From the NCBI GenBank assembly GCA_903912445.1, contig CAIWHP010000112.1:22940-86939 (forward strand): 64,000 bases of DNA, written 5' to 3'. A program made the position numbers and the translations under genes. Numbering within the stretch: position 1 is the first letter of the stretch; each line of letters begins with the position of its first letter. The DNA is from an uncultured Lentisphaerota bacterium (GTDB lineage: Bacteria; Verrucomicrobiota; Kiritimatiellia; CAIQIC01). Shown here one piece after another: positions 58,524 through 64,000 of the stretch. The notes under the pieces are model-generated. The model saw only the letters and a list, made by a program, of their open reading frames with translations, was not told where the DNA came from and ran no database searches.

Positions 58524-59786
58524 ATGAACATCGACACCAACAACATGACCCGGACCGCCTGGGCCACCGTGGCCCTGCTGTGGCCGGTCGCGCTCCTGAA
58601 TTACCTCGACCGGCAGATGCTGGCGACGATGGGGCTTTCGATCAAGGCGGACATCGTCGAGCTGCAGAGCGCGGAGTGTTATGGCCAGCTCATGGCGGTC
58701 TTCATGTGGGTCTATGCGGTGTGCAGCCCGCTCGGCGGCCTCATCGCCGACCGCCTGAACCGCAAGTGGCTGATCGTGGCCAGCCTCGGCATCTGGTCGC
58801 TCGTGACGCTGCTGATGGGCCATGTGCACGGCTTCCAGCAACTCTACTGGCTGCGCGCAATCATGGGCGTGAGCGAGGCGTTTTACATCCCGGCGGGCCT
58901 CGCGCTCATCGCGGATTATCACCGCGGCCCGACGCGGTCGCTCGCGGTCGGCATCCACATGAGCGGCATCTACATGGGCCAGGCGCTCGGCGGCGTCGGC
59001 GGCTGGGTGGCGCAGGACATCTCGTGGCGCGCGGCGTTCAGCGCCTGCGGCATCGCCGGCGTCGCCTATGCCTTTGTGCTGATGCTGTTCCTGCGCGAGA
59101 AGGCGCACGACGCGGCCGCCCCCGTGACGGCGCCGGCGGACGGCGCGGCGGACAAGCCCGCGGGCGGCAGCGTGCAGTGGCTGGGCTTCCTGATCCTGCT
59201 GCTGTGCTTCTCGCTGCCGAGCATGCCGGGCTGGGCGGTGAAGAACTGGCTGCCGACGCTCCTGCAGGACCGCTTCCTGCTCGACCAGAAAACCTCGGGC
59301 CTGTGGGCCACGATGATTTACGCCGGCGCGGCGTTCTGCGGGGTGCTGATCGGTGGCCGCCTCTCCGACTTGTGGTCCAAGCGCCGCGTGCGCGGCCGCA
59401 CGTGGGCGAGCGGCATCGGCCTGCTCCTCACCGTGCCCGCGCTGATCGGCATGGGCCTCGCGCCCAGCCTCCCGCTCGCGCTCGCCGCGACCGCGCTCTA
59501 CGGCCTGGGCTTCGGCATGTTCGACGCGAACAACATGCCGATCCTCTGCCAGGTCACGTCCGCGCGTTTCCGGGCCACGGGCTACGGCGTGCTGAATTTC
59601 GCCGGCATCGGCGCGGGCGCGTTCCTGACGCCGCTGCTCGGCCGGCTCAAGGACCACGGCGTGCCGCTCGCCACCGGCTTCGCGGTCTGCGCGGCCCCGG
59701 CCCTGCTCGCCGCCATCTTGATGTTTTGGCTGCGTCCCACGACGCGCGATCACGGAACACCCGAAAGCACCCCCAAGGAAAACTGA
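58524..59786 (+). CDS. MFS transporter, putative sialic acid permease
   Basis: 420 residues, 12 membrane helices. LNYLDRQMLATMGLSIKADI in helix 1 and AVCSPLGGLIADRLNRKWLI (MFS motif A) are typical of the anion:cation symporter (ACS)-type MFS; a second motif-A-like GGRLSDLWSKRR follows helix 7. A cytoplasmic loop of about 25 residues separates the halves. Position between NanM- and NanA-like genes makes it the probable inner-membrane sialic acid importer. Its stop overlaps the nanA start (TGATG). Confidence 0.9.
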   Translation: MNIDTNNMTRTAWATVALLWPVALLNYLDRQMLATMGLSIKADIVELQSAECYGQLMAVFMWVYAVCSPLGGLIADRLNRKWLIVASLGIWSLVTLLMGHVHGFQQLYWLRAIMGVSEAFYIPAGLALIADYHRGPTRSLAVGIHMSGIYMGQALGGVGGWVAQDISWRAAFSACGIAGVAYAFVLMLFLREKAHDAAAPVTAPADGAADKPAGGSVQWLGFLILLLCFSLPSMPGWAVKNWLPTLLQDRFLLDQKTSGLWATMIYAGAAFCGVLIGGRLSDLWSKRRVRGRTWASGIGLLLTVPALIGMGLAPSLPLALAATALYGLGFGMFDANNMPILCQVTSARFRATGYGVLNFAGIGAGAFLTPLLGRLKDHGVPLATGFAVCAAPALLAAILMFWLRPTTRDHGTPESTPKEN

Positions 59787-60700
59787 TGAACCCGAAAAAA
59801 CTGCTCGGACTGGTGGCCGCGGCCCACACGCCGTTCCAGGCCGATGGCGCCCTCCACCTCGCGGTCGTCGAGCAACAGGCTGCGCATCTGCTGAAACAAA
59901 AGGTCGCCACCGTCTTCATCGGCGGCAGCACCGGCGAGTGCCACTCGCTGACGCTGGACGAGCGCCGCCAGCTCGCCGAACGCTGGTGCGCGGTGGCGCG
60001 CGGTACGGCGCTGGACGTCGTCATCCACATCGGCTCCAACTGCCTGGCCGACGCGCGCGGGCTGGCCGCGCAGGCGCAGCAGCTCGGCGCGCAGGCCATC
60101 GCCATGCTGTCGCCGAGCTACTTCAAACCGCGCGACCTGACGGCGCTCATCGCCTGCTGCGCCGATGTCGCCGCCGCCGCGCCCGCAACGCCGTTCTATT
60201 TCTATGACATCCCCTCCATGACCGGGACGAACTTCTCGATGCCCGACTTCCTCGCCCAGGCGCCGGCGCACATCCCGACGCTCGTCGGGCTCAAGTACAC
60301 CAACTCGAACCTGATGGACTACCAGCTCTGCCTCCACGCCGGCGGCGGCCGCTTCGATGTCCCCTATGGCTGCGATGAATGGATGATGGCCGCGTTCGCG
60401 CTCGGCGCGAAAGGCGCGGTCGGCAGCAGCTACAACTTCGCCGCGCCGGTCTACCAGCGGCTGCTCGCCGCGCTCGCCGCCGGCGACCTCGCCACCGCCC
60501 GGGCGGAGCAGTTCCGCTCCGTGCAGCTCATCCGCCTCCTCGCCGGCCTCGGCTACATGGGCGCCTCCAAGGCGGTGATGACGATGCTGGGCGTGGACGT
60601 CGGCCCCGCGCGCCTGCCGAACACCTCGCCGACCGCCGAGCAGGTCCGGCAGCTCCGCAGCTCCCTCGAACAGCTCGGCTTCTTCGACTGGGTCCGCTGA
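59786..60700 (+). CDS. nanA: N-acetylneuraminate lyase
   Basis: 304 residues, DHDPS/NAL superfamily TIM barrel. GLVAAAHTPFQADGALHLAV, VFIGGSTGECHSLTLDER (GGSTGE binding loop), PFYFYDIPSMTG (catalytic Tyr) and LVGLKYTNSNLMDYQL (Schiff-base Lys in LKYT) match NanA rather than dihydrodipicolinate synthase. It cleaves N-acetylneuraminate to pyruvate and N-acetylmannosamine, the latter then used by the epimerase. Last gene of the operon. Confidence 0.94.
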   Translation: MNPKKLLGLVAAAHTPFQADGALHLAVVEQQAAHLLKQKVATVFIGGSTGECHSLTLDERRQLAERWCAVARGTALDVVIHIGSNCLADARGLAAQAQQLGAQAIAMLSPSYFKPRDLTALIACCADVAAAAPATPFYFYDIPSMTGTNFSMPDFLAQAPAHIPTLVGLKYTNSNLMDYQLCLHAGGGRFDVPYGCDEWMMAAFALGAKGAVGSSYNFAAPVYQRLLAALAAGDLATARAEQFRSVQLIRLLAGLGYMGASKAVMTMLGVDVGPARLPNTSPTAEQVRQLRSSLEQLGFFDWVR

Positions 60701-60946
60701 CGCCACCGACCTATAGACACAGACTCGCGAGACGACCGGGAGGGGAGAGACACAAAATCATGATTTTGTCTCCGTGTTTTTGTGAACAGCCTCTCTGCCG
60801 GTAGGACACCCAACAAGAGCCTCTCGCGGAGCGAGAGGTCTACCATGGTCCGCGGTTCTTCAAGGTAGTCCTCGCGCTCCGCGTGAGGTTCTTGATGCGT
60901 CAGCGGTTGGAAAGTGTATGCTCCGCAGCGGCGAAAGGGGCTGCTC
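60701..60946. repeat. Palindromes between nanA and serpin gene
   Basis: ACAAAATCATGATTTTGT (60752-60769) is a perfect 18-bp palindrome followed by CTCCGTGTTTTTGTG, a possible terminator for the sialic acid operon. CCTCTCGC-GGA-GCGAGAGG (60820-60838) is a second hairpin of a dispersed type. AAAGGGG lies upstream of the serpin ATG. Confidence 0.6.
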
Positions 60947-62137
60947 ATGAAAAAAATGCTGTTGGTTCTGTTGTGCGGCATGCCGGCGTGGGCCGGCACC
61001 GACGTGGCGCAGCTGGCGCAGGACAACAACGCCTTTGCGCTGGACCTCTTCCAGCAACTGCGCGCGGCGCCGGGCAACCTCTTCTTCTCGCCCTACTCCA
61101 TCTCCACCGCGCTGGCGATGGCCGCCGGCGGCGCGCGCGGCGCGACGGAGCAGCAGCTGGCCGCGGCGCTGCACTTCTCGCTCGACCGGCAGCGCCTGCA
61201 TCCCGCGTTCGCCGACCTGCAGGCGGCGCTGAACAGGATCCAGCAGAGCGGCCACGTCAAATTGAGCATCGCGAACTCGCTCTGGCCGCACAAAAAGCAT
61301 CCGTTCCTGGCCGACTACCTCGCGCTGACCAAGCGCTGCTACGGCGTCGCGATCACGCCCCTGGATTACGAGCACGCGGCGGACGCGGCGGCGGCAACCA
61401 TCAACCGCTGGGTCGAGGACCAGACGCAGGACAAGATCAAGAACATCATCCCACCCGGCACGCTGGACACGCTGACCAGGCTGGTGCTGGTCAACGCCAT
61501 CTACTTCAAGGGCAACTGGGCGCAGCCGTTCCAGAAGGAGACCACGCAGCCCGCGCCCTTCACGCTCGCAGCCGGGAAGACGGTGCCGGCGCCCATGATG
61601 AGCCAGTCGCGTGAGTTCCGCTATGCCGAGGCCGAGGGGGTTCAACTGCTGGAGCTGCCGTATGCCGGCGCCGGGCTGGCGATGCTCGTCCTGCTGCCGG
61701 AGCAGCCCGACGGCTTGGCCAGCCTCGAAAAAGGCCTGACGGCGGACAAGCTGCACAAGTGGACGCAACAGCTCCGCCAACGCGAGGTGAATGTCTTCCT
61801 GCCGCAGTTCAAAATGACGGCGAAGTTCGAGCTGAGCCGCGCGCTCGCGGCGCTGGGCATGCAAGACGCCTTTGGTGGGGCCGCCGATTTCTCCGGCATG
61901 GATGGCCAGCGGGACCTGTTCATCGGCGCCATCCTGCACAAGGCGTTCGTGGACGTGAACGAGGAAGGCACCGAGGCGGCCGCCGCGACCGCGATCATCA
62001 TGCGGGCGACGGCGATGATGGAACCGCCGCCCACCTTCCGCGCCGATCATCCATTCCTGTTCCTCATCCGTGAAAACAGCACGGGCAGCATCCTCTTTCT
62101 GGGCCGCGTCGCCGACCCGACCCAACCCGGCGGGTGA
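60947..62137 (+). CDS. Secreted serpin (serine protease inhibitor)
   Basis: 396 residues with a short signal peptide (MKKMLLVLLCGMPAWAG). Serpin fold blocks: NLFFSPYSISTALAMAAGGA, LVLVNAIYFKGNWAQPF, LPYAGAGLAMLVLLPE, HKAFVDVNEEGTEAAAATAI (hinge) and ADHPFLFLIRENSTGSILFL followed by GRV. The hinge has the small residues required for loop insertion, so it should be inhibitory. Counting from the hinge Gly, P1-P1' falls at Thr-Ala in MRATAMM (approximate), suggesting an elastase- or subtilisin-like target. It may protect the cell from host or competitor proteases. Confidence 0.94.
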   Translation: MKKMLLVLLCGMPAWAGTDVAQLAQDNNAFALDLFQQLRAAPGNLFFSPYSISTALAMAAGGARGATEQQLAAALHFSLDRQRLHPAFADLQAALNRIQQSGHVKLSIANSLWPHKKHPFLADYLALTKRCYGVAITPLDYEHAADAAAATINRWVEDQTQDKIKNIIPPGTLDTLTRLVLVNAIYFKGNWAQPFQKETTQPAPFTLAAGKTVPAPMMSQSREFRYAEAEGVQLLELPYAGAGLAMLVLLPEQPDGLASLEKGLTADKLHKWTQQLRQREVNVFLPQFKMTAKFELSRALAALGMQDAFGGAADFSGMDGQRDLFIGAILHKAFVDVNEEGTEAAAATAIIMRATAMMEPPPTFRADHPFLFLIRENSTGSILFLGRVADPTQPGG

Positions 62138-62330
62138 GCTGTCGCCGCGGTGTAGCCGCGTTCGCGAGAACGCGGCCGGCTTCCGTTACAATCTGCAGCG
62201 GACGGATCGGTCGTATCGGACAGCTCAGCCCCGCCAGCCCTGTCCCGCCGCCCAACATCAGCCCCCTATTTTTGATTCGCAAGCCGGGAGGGAAGGTGTA
62301 TCGTTTCCCTGCGAACCAACAGGAGAACCC
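62138..62330. repeat. Spacer with GTGTAGCCGCG palindrome, copy 2
   Basis: GTGTAGCCGCGTTCGCGAGA followed by ACGCGGCCG (62149-62177), one base different from copy 1 at 52899. A GGATCGGTCG word tract follows (62201-62216). TTCGCA-17-TATCGT (62276-62304) is a possible promoter for the next gene. Confidence 0.65.
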
Positions 62331-63269
62331 ATGAAAAGACATTTGCTGAAGATGCTGGCGGGTGTGGCGCTGACCAGCGCGGCGTTGGCGGCGGAGCCGA
62401 TGCGCGTGGCGGTGATGGATTTCGACGACCAGACGGGCCAGCGGGCCGACGCCCTGCTCGGCGGATCTGTGGCGCCGACGGCCCTCACGGCCAAGGGCGC
62501 GTTCCTCGTCGGCCAGAAGCTGCTCGGACACAAGGAATTCACCTTGATCGACCGGCGCGACTTCATCGCCCAGATGCAGCAGGAGCAGCCGATGAACCAG
62601 GGCAAGAAAACCGCCGCGCGGCCGACTTTCATCCACGCGGCCCAGGCCTTGCGCGCCGATGCCGTCCTGCGCGGCAGCCTGATGAGCCTCTCCACCGGCA
62701 AGGAGACGATCAACCTCGGCGGCAACCGCTCCGAGTTCACCACGCTCACGGTGCGCGTCGGCCTCGAGGCGCTCAACCCCGTGGACGGCGCGGTCCTCGC
62801 GATGACCAGCGGCGCAGGCCAGCTGCGGGTCCGGCAGACGGCGGCACAGTCCACCGAGCTGAGCGAGGACGACGTGCTCGGGCTCATGGAGAAGGCGATT
62901 GACGATGCGCTGCCGAAGCTGCAGGCCTCGCTGACCCAGGCGCAGCTCGCGCAGCAGGCGCGGCCGCGGATCAAGCTGAGCGTGAAGTCCTCCGCCGATC
63001 CCGCGCTGGTCGAGATCGATGGCATCCTGATCGGCACGACGCCGCTCGTGAACGCGGAAATCTTCAGGGGCGACCATGTCCTGACCATCGGCAAGGCCGG
63101 CTACCGCGATGTCTCCAAGCGCATCCTGTTTGAGAAGGATACGGCCATCGAGGTCCCGATGATCCGCACCGAGCTCAGCGCCGGCGAGATCAAGCAGATC
63201 TACGAGAAGGCCCGCCTCAACATCTTCCAAGGCGAGCCGGGCCTGATCATCAACACGATCAACAACTGA
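62331..63269 (+). CDS. CsgG-type exported protein with PEGA domain
   Basis: 312 residues; signal peptide MKRHLLKMLAGVALTSAALA; AGGAG before the ATG. The N-terminal part is a CsgG/FlgT-like domain: MRVAVMDFDDQTGQRADALL, FTLIDRRDFIAQMQQEQ, ALRADAVLRGSLMSLSTGKE. The C-terminus is a PEGA domain (KSSADPALVEIDGILIGTTP, FRGDHVLTIGKAGYRDVSK), usually a carbohydrate- or peptidoglycan-associated beta fold. Classical CsgG forms the curli secretion pore; without curli genes nearby, and with a standard rather than lipoprotein signal, a pore role is not assumed. Confidence 0.85.
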   Translation: MKRHLLKMLAGVALTSAALAAEPMRVAVMDFDDQTGQRADALLGGSVAPTALTAKGAFLVGQKLLGHKEFTLIDRRDFIAQMQQEQPMNQGKKTAARPTFIHAAQALRADAVLRGSLMSLSTGKETINLGGNRSEFTTLTVRVGLEALNPVDGAVLAMTSGAGQLRVRQTAAQSTELSEDDVLGLMEKAIDDALPKLQASLTQAQLAQQARPRIKLSVKSSADPALVEIDGILIGTTPLVNAEIFRGDHVLTIGKAGYRDVSKRILFEKDTAIEVPMIRTELSAGEIKQIYEKARLNIFQGEPGLIINTINN

Positions 63270-63297
63270 CCGGCCCTCAACAAAAGCATTGCAAAAC

Positions 63298-63323
63298 GGG
63301 CGGGAAACGATAATTTCCCGCCC
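63298..63323 (+). terminator. Hairpin after the CsgG-PEGA gene
   Basis: GGGCGGGAAA-CGATAA-TTTCCCGCCC, a perfect 10-bp stem 29 nt after the stop codon. It is followed by GCTTGCTTG rather than a U-run, so its strength as an intrinsic terminator is uncertain. Confidence 0.6.
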
Positions 63324-63329
63324 GCTTGC

Positions 63330-63458
63330 TTGCGGGTTGCATGCGGTGAAGGCTCGGGTCCGGACGACCTCCCCCCGGGGGAGCGTTCGCGATGCCCGAC
63401 GGTGTCGGGCGCCGTCGCTGCATGTCCTGCGGCAGCAGGAACAGTAAGGAGCAGAAGC
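63330..63458 (+). other. Long structured leader region of the RRM gene
   Basis: About 130-190 nt without a gene. It contains CTCCCCCCGGGGGAG (a self-complementary stem), CCCGACGGTGTCGGG and CTGCGGCAGCAG, any of which could fold in an mRNA leader. Long structured leaders are common for cold-regulated RNA-binding proteins, but no promoter was located with confidence. Confidence 0.4.
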
Positions 63459-63779
63459 ATGGGCACGCGGTTATACATCGGCAATCTGTCATTCAACACC
63501 TCGGAATCCGATCTCTCAGCCTTGTTTGCGCAGGCCGGTTCGGTGGTGAACTGCAGCCTGATCACGGACAAATTCACGGGCAAGTCCCGCGGGTTCGCGT
63601 TCGTCGAGATGGGTTCGCAGGACGAGGCCAACAAGGCCATCGCACAATTCCACGGCACGGACTTCGAAGGCCGCGCCCTGACGGTCAGCGAAGCCAAGCC
63701 GCGCGAAGAACGCCCCGCGGGCGGCGGGTTTGGCGGCGGCGGCCGCGATCGTGGCGACCGTGGCCCGCGCTCGTACTAA
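63459..63779 (+). CDS. RRM-domain RNA-binding protein (Rbp type)
   Basis: 106 residues. One RRM: RNP2 LYIGNLSF at residues 5-12 and RNP1 KSRGFAFVEM near residues 42-51, followed by ALTVSEAKPRE and a Gly/Arg-rich tail (GGGFGGGGRDRGDRG). This is the bacterial single-RRM Rbp family, thought to act as RNA chaperones, often cold-induced. TAAGGAG precedes the ATG. A strong intrinsic terminator follows. Confidence 0.95.
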   Translation: MGTRLYIGNLSFNTSESDLSALFAQAGSVVNCSLITDKFTGKSRGFAFVEMGSQDEANKAIAQFHGTDFEGRALTVSEAKPREERPAGGGFGGGGRDRGDRGPRSY

Positions 63780-63802
63780 GCGCAGCGCTACACAGCCAGA
63801 AG

Positions 63803-63831
63803 GAGCGGCCCGACCGGGCCGCTCTTTTTTT
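63803..63831 (+). terminator. Intrinsic terminator of the RRM gene
   Basis: GAGCGGCCC-GACC-GGGCCGCTC followed by seven T residues: a 9-bp GC-rich stem, 4-nt loop and U-run, 23 nt after the stop codon. Confidence 0.95.
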
Positions 63832-63836
63832 GTGCC

Positions 63837-64000
63837 GTAGGGGCGCATTCCGGCTGCCCATACTGTGCGTTACGAGTAGATCAGCCGGCGGCCACTGGCC
63901 GCCGCTACGGCTGCGATGAAATTCGCGGGGTTGCCCCCCCACCCACAAGCATACTGCTGCGGAATGTTTCTGTGTTGTGCGCCGGGTCACCGACCCGGCG
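63837..64000. repeat. Repeat cluster at the right edge
   Basis: GTAGGGGCGCA copy 3 ending in TGTGCGTT (63837-63870), GGCGGCC-act-GGCCGCC hairpin (63883-63911), and CGCCGGGTCACCGACCCGGCG at the edge (about 63979-64000), the third relative of the element at 631. No gene is visible. Confidence 0.7.

Noticed and set aside
62331-63269. Curli secretion system based on the CsgG-like domain
   Set aside because: No csgA/B/E/F-like genes are nearby, the protein has a standard signal rather than the CsgG lipobox, and the PEGA fusion points to another role.

Overview
The window looks like a piece of chromosome from a GC-rich, Gram-negative, polysaccharide-degrading bacterium, most likely a member of the PVC superphylum (Kiritimatiellota, Verrucomicrobiota or Lentisphaerota). 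The placement is inferred from four things: a dense set of exported sulfatase, sialidase and glycosidase genes; Tat-exported FAD oxidoreductases and sugar isomerases; a type IV pilin-like protein with the N-terminus GGFTLIELLVVISIIAILAA; and intergenic DNA crowded with short dispersed repeats. No rRNA, tRNA, CRISPR array, transposase or phage gene was seen.

Layout. 1-6266 (-): plant-glycan genes, comprising a two-domain GHL10-like glycosidase, a sulfatase, a GH62 arabinofuranosidase and the start of a GH115-like glucuronidase. 6502-9904 (-): an FAD oxidoreductase, a small secreted protein and a BrnT-type toxin-antitoxin pair. 10093-18418 (-): a UroD-like protein coupled to a Tat-exported protein, two sialidase-type proteins, an RraA-like protein and a GH43-like protein. 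18656-21628: housekeeping and hypothetical genes, including a SpoU/TrmH rRNA methyltransferase. 21878-26430 (-): a TonB receptor, YfiR and hybrid histidine kinase operon. 26669-33890: Dus, metallophosphoesterase, an OFA-type MFS transporter, a sugar isomerase, an FAD oxidoreductase and a NapH-like Fe-S protein. 34234-39520 (-): peroxiredoxin, rubrerythrin-VIT1 fusion, TPR, BON lipoprotein and GlmS.

39624-52746 (-) is the most unusual block. It runs from an ECF sigma factor through a zinc-finger anti-sigma/VWA protein carrying a pilin-like segment and autotransporter-type repeats, two small lipoproteins (one cystatin-like), a 2182-residue membrane-anchored protein with an internal duplication, to a pilin-like protein. 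Two different sequence modules are shared between members of the block, which suggests one envelope system.

53598-60700 is a complete sialic acid catabolic locus: a divergent GntR/LacI-type regulator with a 9-5-9 operator, then sialidase, N-acylglucosamine 2-epimerase, NanM-like kelch mutarotase, MFS transporter and NanA, mostly with overlapping start and stop codons. A secreted serpin, a CsgG-PEGA protein and an RRM RNA-binding protein follow.

Two DNA-level patterns run across the whole window. Arrays of the palindrome CCAAnnnTTGG are spaced 31-32 bp centre to centre (three helical turns), both between genes and inside the signal-peptide regions of exported proteins. A set of at least nine promoters has TTG-type -35 boxes, 17-18 bp spacers and a -10 box only 6-9 nt upstream of the ATG with no Shine-Dalgarno, which predicts leaderless mRNAs. 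All conclusions come from reading the sequence; no searches were run.
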